A DNA stretch of 42,710 nt from Avibacterium gallinarum (lineage in GTDB: Bacteria; Pseudomonadota; Gammaproteobacteria; Enterobacterales; Pasteurellaceae): positions 1 through 42,710 of the forward strand of contig NZ_PQVJ01000008.1 in NCBI RefSeq assembly GCF_002921135.1, written 5' to 3'. A program made the position numbers and the translations under genes. Positions 1 to 9,851 of the stretch are shown here, in pieces. The notes beneath the pieces are model-generated. The model worked only from the letters and a program-made list of their open reading frames with translations. It was not told the origin of the DNA and did no database searches. Position 1 is the stretch's first letter; each line of letters starts with the position of its first letter.

Positions 1-150
1 CTCTTCCGCGGCTTTACGCTCTTCTTCTAAGCGTTTTGCTTCCGCTTCACGGCGTGCTTGTTCTTCCGCGGCTTTACGCTCTTCTTCTAAGCGTTTTGCT
101 TCCGCTTCACGGCGTGCTTGTTCTTCTGCGGCTTTACGTTCTTCTTCCGC
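1..150 (-). repeat. 60-bp in-frame tandem repeat in the autotransporter
   Basis: Positions 1-60 and 61-120 are identical except for the first base, and 121-150 is a diverged third unit. Read on the minus strand each unit encodes 20 residues of the type EEERKAAEEQARREAEAKRL, highly charged and probably alpha-helical. The array continues past the window edge, so the copy number is unknown. The near identity of the units points to recent expansion or gene conversion. Confidence 0.95.
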
Positions 151-3051
151 AATTTCTTTTTCAACAATAGGGTTATATAGACGGAATGTGTTCCCTTCTT
201 GAATCAAGTTATAACGGTAAGCACCAATATCCGCATAATTATTTTGCAATGTTACAGCTAAATTTTCAGATGAATTAGCTGTTATTAAGGTTAGGCGATC
301 TTTGCTACGCTGCGGTTCATTGCCAATATCATTCACCACAAGTAGATGATTACCTGATGCTTTTCCGTTTACCACAACTTTATCGCTGTTTAATGTAGAA
401 AAGTTAGTGCGGTAATAAAATTTTCCATTTCCGCTTAAATCGCCATTAACGGTTAAGGTATTAAATGGTTTGTCATTTTGGCTCAGAGTAATTTGTGAGC
501 CCTCTGCTAAATTCAAATTTCCTAGCGTACTGTTACCTGTTAATGTCCAATGTGATTCTTTGGATAACGAGGTTTGAGTAGTCTTTGCAGCTTGAATCGA
601 ACCAGTAAAATCTGTTTTCCCTAAATTTAAACGGCTTTGTTGAGATAAACTAATATCCCCTGCGAGTGCCATTCTTGGAATGCTGTTCAAGGTTTCTTCA
701 CTGTAAGTTGGCATATCACAGCTGACTTCTCCAGTGTGATCGGAACGCAAGCAAACAGTTTGCCCTGCTTGATAGCCCAGATCTAAAATCGCATTATCAT
801 TAACATTGATATTAGCATTAAGTGAGGAAACATTACGCCCTACGGTAAAATTCGCTTTATTGGATACCGAAATAGTTTTCGCTGAGAAATCACGGTTTAT
901 CCAATCATCGTCAAAAATGACCTCACGATTATTCAACACATCACGCGCGTGTGGTGTCGGCACACCTTCAAAAACAACCTTACCACCTTTAGCTGAAAAA
1001 TCACCATTAAGGTTCATTCCCCCTGTTAATAATAGCGTTGATTCTTCTACCACTGGTTGATAATTTACATTTAAGCCACCATTTGTTTTGTCGGAAGCTT
1101 TTTCACCGAAATAACCGGCAAACGCGGTTAATGTCTGTTGTGCATTTTTACGCTCAATGATCGTTTGAATCGCCGCCGCGCGATCACTGCCTAAATATTC
1201 CCAGTGATCTGTACTAGTTTGATTGGTTGGATAAAAACCCCAAGGATCACCTTTTAAGACAAAATAATCTTTCTGCCCATTTGCATAAGGATTGGCATAT
1301 TCATAAATATCGTAGCCAGCTTTCCCCCAACTTCCCCAGGTTAAATCTTTTTCTCTAACATTCGTTCCCGTTAAAGTGAGAGTGGCTGGTTTATCTGCAC
1401 GGTGATTAACAACCATTGCGCCTTCATCAGAATGTTGAATACGTTGAAATGTTAAATCGTTACCGTTTAAATCCAAACGTCCACCACGATAACCAAAATA
1501 AATCTCATCTGGATCCATTTGATCTGCTGTTTGTAAAACAACTGTTGGGCGCCCACTGGTAATTCCTAATTGATTAAATGCTTGCTTTTGTCCAGCAGAA
1601 TCCGCTTGCTGATTCAAAATAACTGTACCATCACCCACGCTAATATCACCAAGGTTTTCGCCTGTTCCTTGGACTAATAATGTCCCCTCACCAATTTTAG
1701 ATAAGCGATCACCTTGTGGATTTGCCACTTGCCAAGTTACAGTTTTATCTTTCGCAACAGACACGCCACCACCAAGCCAAGTTTGATTATTTTCTGCTTT
1801 TACCGTGAAATCTGCATTGAAATAAAGTGATCCAGCACCTTGATTAATATTATCTTTTAAAAGCAATACACCGCCATCTGCGCCATTAAAGAAAACACTT
1901 TTACCATAATCTAAAGAAGGGCGAGTTTGCGCTGTATCCTGACCTGTTAAAGATTGATTGTATAAATCCACCGAAAGAGAAGTATCGTCACTTTTAATCG
2001 CACTATGCTCGGCCGCAGTGCTATCTACCGCCCACGTCCATACTTGATCTTTCTGTGCATTTTCAATATTTCCAGCATTTGCTTTGTCTTGCACATATTT
2101 CACATAAGCCAAACGTGGCAATGCCCAAATATTGTCATAGTCATAATCAAAATTCAAAACACCGACAATTACCCATTTCTCTTTCTGTTTATCATAAGCC
2201 CACAAAGCAGAGCCACTGTCGCCAGGTTTTGCATAAGTGATCATTGGACCGTAATACTGAGAACCAAACAAACTGATTGGCCCATTGTAAAGCCATTTCC
2301 CATCTTCTGAATGGCTACCGAAAGAAGCAATTTCATTACGATCTGATACGGAATACATATCATACGACACGCCACCGATCATATAACGGTAAGCTGGTGC
2401 AACATCTCTTGGCTTATTACCCGCCTCTGGAGAATCTTGTACCTGTTGCCTCCCCGAACCCACACGAGCATAAATAGGGAAACGCGTTCTATCTTTGAAT
2501 GTTTTTGTATCAATGGCAGGATCGCCAACTGCAGCATCGGTTAATTCAGCTGGCACAACTTCCGTAACCATTTTGTGGATACGCGGAGCGTGGTAATCTC
2601 GATCACGTTTTTCAACAGCCTTGCCTTCCCACTCTTCAGGAAAGTTATTACGATTCACCACTAAATAACTGAAATGATGAGAGTCAGGATTTTCATCTGC
2701 ACCACCAAATTGAGAAGAACCAAATCCACCATTATGTGCCACCCCCGTTAAAAAAGACGGCGCAATTAAAGTAACATAGCCCGCATTTCTTGCGGCAGGA
2801 CTTAAATCAATCATCGGCACATCCTTCATCATCAAACCGATGTTCTCCCCATTTTTATTAAATACAGGAATATTCATTGCACCAACGGTGAACTTCCCTT
2901 TATTTTCCGCAAAATCACGGAAGTATTGGTAATCAATATCACCACGGACATTTGCTGCATATAAAGGAGTGGAAGCAATTATCGAAGCAATTAACGCGGA
3001 TAATTGACTATACTTAAAACGAGATAGCATAAATGATGTTTTTGGTTTCAT
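1..3051 (-). CDS. S6-family serine protease autotransporter (IgA1 protease-like), 3' end outside window
   Basis: Reverse-strand reading from the ATG at 3051 stays open for 1017 codons to the window edge. Residues 1-32 look like a signal peptide ending LYA, followed by DIDYQYFRDFAENKGKF, the usual start of IgA1 protease/Hap-type passengers. The likely catalytic triad is His106 (VAHNGGFG), Asp152 (DYHAPRIHKMVTEV) and Ser279 (GDSGSALW), the S6 arrangement. Residues about 300-960 are repetitive Gly/Asn/Thr-rich sequence typical of a beta-helix passenger, with one Cys pair (VCLRSDHTGEVSC). From about residue 968 there are charged 20-residue repeats, probably a helical linker before the beta-barrel translocator, which would lie off the left edge. 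Family knowledge says the product crosses the outer membrane and acts on host or bacterial surface proteins. The substrate cannot be read from sequence; IgA1 is only one possibility. No strong Shine-Dalgarno site is visible before the ATG. Confidence 0.9.
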   Translation of the reverse strand, partial: MKPKTSFMLSRFKYSQLSALIASIIASTPLYAANVRGDIDYQYFRDFAENKGKFTVGAMNIPVFNKNGENIGLMMKDVPMIDLSPAARNAGYVTLIAPSFLTGVAHNGGFGSSQFGGADENPDSHHFSYLVVNRNNFPEEWEGKAVEKRDRDYHAPRIHKMVTEVVPAELTDAAVGDPAIDTKTFKDRTRFPIYARVGSGRQQVQDSPEAGNKPRDVAPAYRYMIGGVSYDMYSVSDRNEIASFGSHSEDGKWLYNGPISLFGSQYYGPMITYAKPGDSGSALWAYDKQKEKWVIVGVLNFDYDYDNIWALPRLAYVKYVQDKANAGNIENAQKDQVWTWAVDSTAAEHSAIKSDDTSLSVDLYNQSLTGQDTAQTRPSLDYGKSVFFNGADGGVLLLKDNINQGAGSLYFNADFTVKAENNQTWLGGGVSVAKDKTVTWQVANPQGDRLSKIGEGTLLVQGTGENLGDISVGDGTVILNQQADSAGQKQAFNQLGITSGRPTVVLQTADQMDPDEIYFGYRGGRLDLNGNDLTFQRIQHSDEGAMVVNHRADKPATLTLTGTNVREKDLTWGSWGKAGYDIYEYANPYANGQKDYFVLKGDPWGFYPTNQTSTDHWEYLGSDRAAAIQTIIERKNAQQTLTAFAGYFGEKASDKTNGGLNVNYQPVVEESTLLLTGGMNLNGDFSAKGGKVVFEGVPTPHARDVLNNREVIFDDDWINRDFSAKTISVSNKANFTVGRNVSSLNANINVNDNAILDLGYQAGQTVCLRSDHTGEVSCDMPTYSEETLNSIPRMALAGDISLSQQSRLNLGKTDFTGSIQAAKTTQTSLSKESHWTLTGNSTLGNLNLAEGSQITLSQNDKPFNTLTVNGDLSGNGKFYYRTNFSTLNSDKVVVNGKASGNHLLVVNDIGNEPQRSKDRLTLITANSSENLAVTLQNNYADIGAYRYNLIQEGNTFRLYNPIVEKEIAEEERKAAEEQARREAEAKRLEEERKAAEEQARREAEAKRLEEERKAAEE

Positions 3052-3156
3052 AGTTATTGTCTAAATAAAACAGGTCAAATTAATAGCGGGCGCGAAGTAT
3101 AACAAGATTATTTCTTAAACAACACTATTAATTAGTAAATTATGGTAATTAATTTT

Positions 3157-3165
3157 AAGTGCGGT
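3157..3165 (+). repeat. DNA uptake signal sequence (AAGTGCGGT)
   Basis: A core 9-mer of the H. influenzae-type uptake signal, followed by a GG and T-rich stretch, lies in the 179-bp gap between radA and the autotransporter. Many more copies occur through the window in both orientations, inside and between genes. A weak inverted repeat (AAGAATG/CATTCTT, 3187-3213) beside it could terminate radA transcription. Confidence 0.85.
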
Positions 3166-3230
3166 GGTTTTTGTTGCATTTTTTAAAAGAATGCAGCACA
3201 AGCCACATTCTTTTTGTTCATTTTTATATT

Positions 3231-4604
3231 TTAAAACTGCTCCAAAATCGCCAAGGCATCAGCCAATTTTTTCACGGTGAAAACTTGCATATTTTTCACC
3301 GCACTTTTTGGCTTGTTAGCGAATGGCACAATGGCGCGGGTAAAACCGTGTTTTGCCGCTTCAGAAATGCGTTCTTGCCCACTTGGTACAGGGCGGATTT
3401 CCCCTGCTAACCCCACTTCGCCGAACACCACCAGATCTTTTGGCAATGGGCGATTGCGGAAACTGGAAATTAACGCCAGTAATAAGGCAAGATCGGCGCT
3501 GGTTTCACTCACTTTCACGCCGCCGACCACATTCACGAAAACATCTTGATCGGACATTTGCAGGCCGCCGTGGCGGTGTAATACGGCTAATAATAAAGCA
3601 AGGCGATTTTGCTCCAAGCCCACTGCCACCCGTCTTGGATTGGCGAGCATTGAGTGATCCACCAAGGCTTGAATTTCCACCAACAACGGGCGTGTGCCTT
3701 CCCATAACACCATTACGGAACTGCCTGCGGTGTCTTCTTCACCGCGGCTTAAGAATATGGCAGAAGGATTTTTCACTTCGCGCAAGCCTTGCTCTGTCAT
3801 CGCAAACACGCCGAGTTCATTGACCGCGCCAAAACGGTTTTTATGGCTACGCAATGTGCGGAAACGGCTATCCGCTTCGCCCTCTAATAACAATGAACAG
3901 TCAATGGCGTGTTCTAGCACTTTCGGGCCCGCCAAGGTGCCGTCTTTGGTAACGTGTCCCACCATCACAATCGCCACTTGACGGGTTTTCGCATAACGGG
4001 TTAGAAACGCCGCACATTCGCGCACTTGGGAAACACTACCAGGGGAAGACTGAATATCCGCAAGGTGCATCACTTGAATGGAATCCACCACGATGATTTG
4101 CGGTTTAAGCTGATCGGCCAAATGGCAAATTTGTTCTACAGAGGTTTCCGACAACATATTCAGCCGATCTGTTGGCAACCCAAGACGATTGGCGCGCATT
4201 GCTACCTGTTGCAAGGATTCTTCGCCTGTAACATAAAGTGCGGTCATATTTTGCGCTAAACCACACATCACTTGTAATAATAGAGTACTTTTCCCTGCGC
4301 CGGGGTGTCCGCCAATCAAAATAGCACTGCCCGGCACGATGCCTCCGCCTAAGACACGATCAAGCTCGTAAAAGCCACTATGAAAACGGGGAACTTCTTG
4401 CAAGCTGATGTCTGCCAACGTTTGGATTTTTGCCTGCGTTTCCCCTGCATAACCACTGAAGCGATCAGCACGGCTTGCTTTGGCTGGGGCAAGGCGAATT
4501 TCGGTGATGGTATTCCACGCTTTACAGGCATTACACTGCCCTTGCCAACGGGCATATTCCGCACCGCAATCATTGCACACAAAAGCGGTTTTTGCTTTAG
4601 CCAT
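3231..4604 (-). CDS. radA: DNA repair protein RadA (Sms)
   Basis: 457 aa, normal length for RadA. The N-terminal zinc finger has Cys10, Cys13, Cys24 and Cys27. A RecA-like ATPase core follows, with Walker A GHPGAGKS at 99-106, Walker B IIVVD at 170-174 and the RadA signature KNRFG at 255-259. The C-terminal third is the Lon-protease-like domain (VNVVGGVKVSETSADLA). RadA promotes branch migration of recombination intermediates, and in naturally competent bacteria it helps incoming single-stranded DNA recombine, which fits an uptake-signal-bearing genome. The ATG lies inside the last codons of the upstream CYTH gene (8-bp overlap), with GGAG just upstream, so the two genes are probably co-transcribed and translationally coupled. 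Confidence 0.97.
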   Translation of the reverse strand: MAKAKTAFVCNDCGAEYARWQGQCNACKAWNTITEIRLAPAKASRADRFSGYAGETQAKIQTLADISLQEVPRFHSGFYELDRVLGGGIVPGSAILIGGHPGAGKSTLLLQVMCGLAQNMTALYVTGEESLQQVAMRANRLGLPTDRLNMLSETSVEQICHLADQLKPQIIVVDSIQVMHLADIQSSPGSVSQVRECAAFLTRYAKTRQVAIVMVGHVTKDGTLAGPKVLEHAIDCSLLLEGEADSRFRTLRSHKNRFGAVNELGVFAMTEQGLREVKNPSAIFLSRGEEDTAGSSVMVLWEGTRPLLVEIQALVDHSMLANPRRVAVGLEQNRLALLLAVLHRHGGLQMSDQDVFVNVVGGVKVSETSADLALLLALISSFRNRPLPKDLVVFGEVGLAGEIRPVPSGQERISEAAKHGFTRAIVPFANKPKSAVKNMQVFTVKKLADALAILEQF

Positions 4605-5727
4605 TGTTCATCTCCAAATTTTCCAAATTCGCTGCGTCATTCTCTTCAACATAAGTGAGCGAAATCAGATTTAACATTCGTTGTAAATAAAATGCCGATT
4701 GCAATAAATCAAATAATTGCGCGATCACTTCGGCGTTATTTTTTGTTTCGCTATGAAGTGCAATCAGCTGTTTACATTCTGCCAAACATTGCTGACTACT
4801 TTCCACCAACGCCAGCCAATCTGTTTTAAGCGCATCGCTTAAACCTTGTTCATTAAAGGCATTTTCCAACAAATTGCCATTTTCCGTATAAAAATGATAA
4901 AGATTGAAAAACGCACCGATTCGCTCCACCGTGCGTAAAAAGTCTTCGGCAAAATAGGCCTGCCCTAAGGCAAAGGTTTCTTCAATTAGACCTTGTTCCA
5001 GCTGGAAAAGTGCGGTTAATTTTTGCGAAAAATTGCCCGCACTTTGCGCGAAATCTAAAAAATCTCGCCATTTATCCAAACAATTTTGTGCTTTAGGCTG
5101 ATGATTTTCTGCCAAGGCATAACCCCGTTGCGCTTTGCTAATGGCGCTTAATCGCACGCCATTTTCCAACGGTAAAGATCGCACATAATCGAGCAAATCT
5201 GCCACCTTACCTTGCTTTAATTCAAATTCCACTTCGCTAATTTCTGCCTGTTTATCACCAGCCAAAATCTTGCCTTGATCAAGCGCCACTTCAATTTCTG
5301 CTGTTTCCTGTGTTTTTGGTGTTTCTGACGAAAATTCTGGGCGAATAAGGAAAGTTTCTCGCGCAAAATCCGTGGCAAAAATCGGCTGTAATGAAAGTGT
5401 TTTCCAGCTGGGATCGAGATCATAGTTTTCCACTAATTGGGCTAAATCAGGCGTTTCATTTTGCTGCGGCAAATTATATTCAGGGCGAATATGCAAACCG
5501 CCTAGTGCTTCCCCTTTGGTTTTCAAGGTTAAGGTAAACTGTTGATTTTCTTTGCGAACACGCAAGCCCATTTGGTGCTGCGCGAAAAATTTATCGGCGG
5601 TGTCGTAATAAGTATTGCCTAAAAATACCTGTTGATGAAAGTGCGGTGCGTTTTTCAGCAAATTTTGCTTGAATGAATTTAAGCCAAATTGCGGAATTAG
5701 TAGTTTTAATTCAATTTCTGTACTCAT
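4597..5727 (-). CDS. CYTH domain protein, YgiF-like (putative inorganic triphosphatase)
   Basis: I choose the ATG at 5727 (MSTEIELKLL), 376 aa, because AAGGA lies at a good distance upstream and the CYTH motif ExExK (EIELK) should sit at the extreme N-terminus. An in-frame ATG six codons earlier is less likely. Residues 1 to about 200 match a CYTH fold with several charged strands (LRVRKENQQFTLTLKTKG, IEVALDQGK). The rest is helical and looks like a reduced CHAD-like domain. Relatives such as E. coli YgiF hydrolyse inorganic triphosphate. The gene overlaps radA by 8 bp and diverges from the phosphate transport pair, which fits a phosphate/polyphosphate theme, but activity is inferred. Confidence 0.85.
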   Translation of the reverse strand: MSTEIELKLLIPQFGLNSFKQNLLKNAPHFHQQVFLGNTYYDTADKFFAQHQMGLRVRKENQQFTLTLKTKGEALGGLHIRPEYNLPQQNETPDLAQLVENYDLDPSWKTLSLQPIFATDFARETFLIRPEFSSETPKTQETAEIEVALDQGKILAGDKQAEISEVEFELKQGKVADLLDYVRSLPLENGVRLSAISKAQRGYALAENHQPKAQNCLDKWRDFLDFAQSAGNFSQKLTALFQLEQGLIEETFALGQAYFAEDFLRTVERIGAFFNLYHFYTENGNLLENAFNEQGLSDALKTDWLALVESSQQCLAECKQLIALHSETKNNAEVIAQLFDLLQSAFYLQRMLNLISLTYVEENDAANLENLEMNNG

Positions 5728-5886
5728 TTTGTCGATTCCTTCCAACCTTAATCAAGTTTTTTCATATTATCTAATAAATTCCTTGTTTTTTCGATGAAAT
5801 ATAGTGTATTTTTACGCCCGCATAGCCTTGAACAAGATGAATATGCACAAAAATTTATCAACCTAACCCCTAGAAGGAGTTATCTT

Positions 5887-6567
5887 ATGGCTGTAAATAA
5901 TATTTTAGGATTATTTGCCCATTCCCCATTAAAGCCTTTAGCACGTCATTCTGCTAAGGTAACTGATTGTTGTAAATATCTCATTCCATTTTTTGAATAC
6001 ACTTTCCAAGGTGATTGGGAAAATGCGGAGAAATTACGCAAAAAGATTTCTGACACAGAGCGCCAAGCAGATACATTAAAGCGTGAAATTCGCTTAAAAC
6101 TGCCACGCGGTTTGTTTATGCCCATTGAACGTACTGATTTATTAGAATTAGTTACGCAACAAGATAAATTAGCGAACTACGCCAAAGATATTGCAGGCAG
6201 AATGATTGGTCGTCAATGTCCATTCCCTCCTGAAATGCAAGAAGATTTTATGAAATATTTAACCCGCAGTATTGATGCGGCGGAGCAAGCACATCTTGTG
6301 ATCGATGAAATGGACGGCTTGCTTGAAACGGGTTTCAAAGGGCGTGAAGTGCAATTTGTGAATAAAATGATCCAAACCCTTGATGATATTGAAGACGACA
6401 CGGATAAAATGCAAATTAAATTGCGCTTAATTTTGCGTTCTATGGAAGATCAATTTAATCCCATTGATGCAATGTTCCTATACAAAATCCTTGAATGGAT
6501 TGGTGTGCTTGCAGATCAAGCGCAACGTGTGGGTTCACGCATTGAATTAATGTTGGCTCGTTCATAA
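5887..6567 (+). CDS. DUF47/TIGR00153 family protein, phosphate transport accessory
   Basis: 226 aa from ATG 5887. An AAGGAG ribosome site 10 nt upstream decides this start over in-frame codons upstream. The protein is wholly helical and PhoU-like (KVTDCCKYLIPFFEYTFQ, ERQADTLKREIRLKLPRG, DDIEDDTDKMQIKLR), as in the DUF47 family. Members are nearly always encoded just before a PiT-type phosphate permease, as here (39-bp gap), and are thought to regulate it. The mechanism is not established. Family assignment is firm; the regulatory role is inferred from context and the PhoU resemblance. Confidence 0.92.
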   Translation: MAVNNILGLFAHSPLKPLARHSAKVTDCCKYLIPFFEYTFQGDWENAEKLRKKISDTERQADTLKREIRLKLPRGLFMPIERTDLLELVTQQDKLANYAKDIAGRMIGRQCPFPPEMQEDFMKYLTRSIDAAEQAHLVIDEMDGLLETGFKGREVQFVNKMIQTLDDIEDDTDKMQIKLRLILRSMEDQFNPIDAMFLYKILEWIGVLADQAQRVGSRIELMLARS

Positions 6568-6606
6568 TTGTTAGGCAACAATTGTTAGCAACATAGGAAT
6601 AATACT

Positions 6607-7869
6607 ATGGAAGTTATTCAACAATATGGCACTTTATTAGTGATCATCACTGCGGCGTTCGGCTTTTTTATGGCATTTGGTGTGGGGGCGAATGACGTTT
6701 CTAACGCAATGGGAACGTCCGTAGGTTCAGGCACCATTACCGCTAAACAAGCCATTATTATTGCAATGATTTTTGAATGTGCAGGGGCATATTTAGCCGG
6801 TGGTGAAGTAACAGAAACCATTAAAAGCGGGGTTTTAAATCCAACAGAATATATCGCCACACCAGAAATTTTGGCCTTAGGTATGATGGCGGCCCTCTTT
6901 TCTTCTGGATTATGGTTGCTCATCGCCTCGCGAATGGGTTGGCCAGTTTCCACCACGCACACCATTATTGGCGCAATTATCGGTTTCGGTTTAATTACCG
7001 TTGGGCCGAACTCGATTGATTGGTCAGCTATCCGCAACATTGTGGGCAGTTGGTTTATCACCCCTGTGATCGCAGGCGTGGTGGCGTATGGCATTTTCTT
7101 CAGCACACAAAAACTGATTTTCGATACAGAAAAACCGTTACGCAACGCACAAAAATATGGCCCATATTATATGGGACTCACCATCTTTATTTTGTCCGTA
7201 GTAACAATGATAAAAGGCTTAAAGCACGTTGGTTTACATTTAACTGGTAGCGAAACTTTCTTTATTTCATTAGGCATCAGCGCCCTTTCTGTGGTGGCAA
7301 GCCATTTCTATTTTCGTAGCAAAAAATTCCGTCAAACAGTTAAATCAGGCACATTCGGTGCGGTAGAAAAAGTATTTAGTATACTAATGCTACTAACCGC
7401 CTGTGCAATGGCGTTTGCGCACGGTTCAAACGATGTGGCGAATGCTATCGGGCCTTTGTCTGCGGTGGTTTCTATCGTGGATAACGGCGGTGAAATTATG
7501 GCGAAAAGCCCACTTGCTTGGTGGATCTTACCATTAGGCGCGGCAGGGATCGCCTTAGGTTTAATCGTTATGGGCTATAAAGTGATGGCAACCATTGGTA
7601 CAGGGATCACCGATCTCACCCCAAGCCGTGGTTTCTCAGCCCAATTTGCAACGGCAACCACCGTGGTACTGGCTTCTGGTACGGGATTACCAATTTCCAC
7701 CACCCAAACCCTTGTGGGTGCAATCTTAGGTATCGGCTTCGCGCGTGGTATCGCCGCATTAAACTTAACGGTAATTCGCAATATTATCGCCTCTTGGGTG
7801 ATCACCTTACCTGCTGGCGCATTCTTTGCGATTTTAATTTACTATGTGCTGCACGCCATTTTCATCTAA
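6607..7869 (+). CDS. Inorganic phosphate transporter, PiT family
   Basis: 420 aa integral membrane protein. The two halves each carry the PiT signature: GANDVSNAMGTSVGSG near residue 26 and HGSNDVANAIGPLSAV near residue 274. Each is followed by a conserved segment of the form PVSTTHTIIGAIIGFG or PISTTQTLVGAILGIG. About ten hydrophobic segments are evident. It imports inorganic phosphate, probably as a metal-phosphate complex or with a cation; the coupling ion cannot be told from sequence. It is co-directional with the DUF47 gene and probably in the same operon. AGGAA precedes the ATG. An inverted uptake-signal pair ends the unit. Confidence 0.95.
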   Translation: MEVIQQYGTLLVIITAAFGFFMAFGVGANDVSNAMGTSVGSGTITAKQAIIIAMIFECAGAYLAGGEVTETIKSGVLNPTEYIATPEILALGMMAALFSSGLWLLIASRMGWPVSTTHTIIGAIIGFGLITVGPNSIDWSAIRNIVGSWFITPVIAGVVAYGIFFSTQKLIFDTEKPLRNAQKYGPYYMGLTIFILSVVTMIKGLKHVGLHLTGSETFFISLGISALSVVASHFYFRSKKFRQTVKSGTFGAVEKVFSILMLLTACAMAFAHGSNDVANAIGPLSAVVSIVDNGGEIMAKSPLAWWILPLGAAGIALGLIVMGYKVMATIGTGITDLTPSRGFSAQFATATTVVLASGTGLPISTTQTLVGAILGIGFARGIAALNLTVIRNIIASWVITLPAGAFFAILIYYVLHAIFI

Positions 7870-7926
7870 TTTGCGTAAGCCATAGAAAAAGCACACAAAA
7901 TAAGACAAAGATTTTGTGAATGAAAG

Positions 7927-7953
7927 AAAGTGCGGTACAATTTACCGCACTTT
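7927..7953 (+). terminator. Uptake-signal-pair terminator after the PiT gene
   Basis: AAAGTGCGGTA (7927-7937) and TACCGCACTTT (7943-7953) form an 11-bp perfect stem with a 5-nt loop, followed by more T residues. This is the classical Pasteurellaceae arrangement in which two inverted uptake signals serve as an intrinsic terminator. Confidence 0.85.
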
Positions 7954-7981
7954 TTTATTGTCTATTTTTTAAGGTGTTGTA

Positions 7982-8584
7982 ATGCGAAAAATTACTAAGA
8001 TCTTGTTTTTACTCTTTCTTTCCGTGCCATTTGCGCAAGCGGAAACCCGCTATGTAACAGAAAACCTTTCCACCTTTTTACGCAAAGGGGCTGGCGATCA
8101 ATTTAAAATTGCAGGGGCAATTCGTTCAGGCGAACCGGTAACCGTGCTAAACCACAAAGATCGCTATACGCTTATTCGTGATAGCAAAAATCGTGAAGCT
8201 TGGATCTTAACCTCTGAACTTTCTAGCACACCGAGCAGCAAAGATGAAAATCCAAGATTAAAAGCAAAAATTGAAGAATTAACCTTAAAACTCAATCAAT
8301 TAGACGGTGATTGGCAACAACGCACCAGCGAAATGCAACGCCGCACCAAACAAGCTGAGCAACAAAGCAGCCAATTGTTAGAGCAAAATTCTCAGCTCAA
8401 CCGTGAACTTGAAATCACCAAAAATAAAAACCGCGATTTAGAAGCAATGCTTGATGCAGGCAAACGTGAAATCGCGATCCAATGGTTTATTTATGGCGGT
8501 TCGGTGCTAGGTGTTGGTTTGCTACTTGGCTTAATCTTACCTTTCATTATGCCAAAACGTCGCCGCCGTGATGGCTGGGCATAA
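7982..8584 (+). CDS. ygiM: TIGR04211-type SH3 domain envelope protein (YgiM-like)
   Basis: 200 aa. A signal peptide (ending PFAQA, about residue 20) is followed by a bacterial SH3 domain (residues about 21-85: [21 protein letters not shown]), then a Gln/Glu-rich coiled coil (about 90-160) and a C-terminal transmembrane helix (about 165-190) ending in the basic tail PKRRRRDG. This is the E. coli YgiM architecture. It is probably anchored in the inner membrane with the SH3 domain in the periplasm; no reaction is known. It lies 17 bp before cca, as in related genomes. Confidence 0.88.
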   Translation: MRKITKILFLLFLSVPFAQAETRYVTENLSTFLRKGAGDQFKIAGAIRSGEPVTVLNHKDRYTLIRDSKNREAWILTSELSSTPSSKDENPRLKAKIEELTLKLNQLDGDWQQRTSEMQRRTKQAEQQSSQLLEQNSQLNRELEITKNKNRDLEAMLDAGKREIAIQWFIYGGSVLGVGLLLGLILPFIMPKRRRRDGWA

Positions 8585-8601
8585 CTACCCCATTCAGCAA
8601 A

Positions 8602-9849
8602 ATGGAAATTTATTTAGTTGGCGGTGCCGTGCGCGATGCGCTACTTAATCTCCCTGTTAAAGACCGAGATTGGGTGGTAATTGGCGCAACACCAGAGCAA
8701 CTATTGCAACAAGGCTATATTCAAGTGGGGAAAGATTTCCCCGTTTTTCTTGATCCCAAAAATAAAGAAGAATATGCCCTTGCGCGCACAGAAAAAAAAG
8801 CGGGTGTAGGCTACACCGGTTTTGTGTGCGATTTCAGCCCCGACATTAGCTTAGAACAAGATCTGATCCGCCGCGATCTCACCATTAACGCCATTGCACA
8901 AGACAGCCAAGGCAAGTTGCACGATCCTTATGGTGGCATCAATGATCTGAACAATCGCCTACTCCGCCATATCTCCCCTGCGTTTGCCGAAGATCCTTTG
9001 CGCGTGTTAAGAGTGGCGCGCTTTGCTGCGCGTTACCATTATTTAGGTTTCCAAATCGCCCCTGAAACCTTTGCCTTAATGAAACAAATCACCAAATCGG
9101 GCGAGCTTGAACATCTCACGGCAGAACGCGTTTGGCTAGAAACAGAAAAAGCCTTACAAACGCCAAATCCTGAAATTTATTTTGACATTTTAAGAGACAT
9201 CAAGGCATTAGCTGTGCTTTTCCCAGAGCTTAACGCCCTTTACGGCGTGCCAAATCCCGTGCAACATCACCCTGAGGTGGATAGCTTTATCCACACAATG
9301 CTGGTGTTGCAACAAGCCACAAAGCTCACTGAAAATAGCCCTGCACAACAAAAAAGTGCGGTGCGTTTTGCAGCAATTTGCCACGATCTTGGCAAAGCAC
9401 TCACGCCAAAAGATCTTCTGCCACGCCATTTTGGCCACGAACAAAAAGGCGTTACGCCAACACGCAATCTTTGCAATCGGCTCAAAGTGCCAAGCTACAT
9501 TAAAGAACTGTCGTGCCTTGTTTGCGAAACGCACACCAATGTCCACCGTGCTTTTGAACTACGCCCTGCCACTATTGTCAAATTATTCAATCAGCTCGAT
9601 GTGTGGCGTAAACCAGAACGTTTCAAAGAAGTGTTACTTGTTTGCACGGCTGATGCCAAAGGCCGCACAGGCTTTGAACAAGTGGATTACCCACAAGCGA
9701 ATTTTCTACTCAAACTGTACCAAGCCGCATTACAAGTTAATGTGCAACAAGTGATTGCCGATGGATTTCAAAAAGAAAAAATCCGCGAAGAATTAAACCG
9801 CCGCCGCCAAAAAGCCATTGAACAAGAAAAACAGCGGTTAAAGGATTAA
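8602..9849 (+). CDS. cca: CCA-adding tRNA nucleotidyltransferase (multifunctional, with HD domain)
   Basis: 415 aa, close to the E. coli enzyme (412). The N-terminus holds the class II nucleotidyltransferase signature [11 protein letters not shown] with the DRDWVV acidic pair, then [10 protein letters not shown] and the [12 protein letters not shown] neck motif. The C-terminal half is an HD phosphohydrolase domain ([16 protein letters not shown]), as in enterobacterial multifunctional Cca, which also has phosphatase and phosphodiesterase activity. It adds or repairs the CCA end of tRNAs. The two tRNAs in this window already encode CCA, so here Cca acts mainly in repair. Confidence 0.97.
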   Translation: MEIYLVGGAVRDALLNLPVKDRDWVVIGATPEQLLQQGYIQVGKDFPVFLDPKNKEEYALARTEKKAGVGYTGFVCDFSPDISLEQDLIRRDLTINAIAQDSQGKLHDPYGGINDLNNRLLRHISPAFAEDPLRVLRVARFAARYHYLGFQIAPETFALMKQITKSGELEHLTAERVWLETEKALQTPNPEIYFDILRDIKALAVLFPELNALYGVPNPVQHHPEVDSFIHTMLVLQQATKLTENSPAQQKSAVRFAAICHDLGKALTPKDLLPRHFGHEQKGVTPTRNLCNRLKVPSYIKELSCLVCETHTNVHRAFELRPATIVKLFNQLDVWRKPERFKEVLLVCTADAKGRTGFEQVDYPQANFLLKLYQAALQVNVQQVIADGFQKEKIREELNRRRQKAIEQEKQRLKD

Positions 9850-9851
9850 TA

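Noticed and set aside
1..150. Possible CRISPR-like array
   Set aside because: The units are directly adjacent without spacers and are in frame inside a protein gene, so it is a coding tandem repeat.
3353..3823. 156-codon plus-strand frame
   Set aside because: It is an antisense shadow of radA without domain similarity or a ribosome site.
6618..7145. 175-codon minus-strand frame
   Set aside because: Antisense to the PiT transporter; composition mirrors the membrane protein's codon pattern and no signal for translation is seen.
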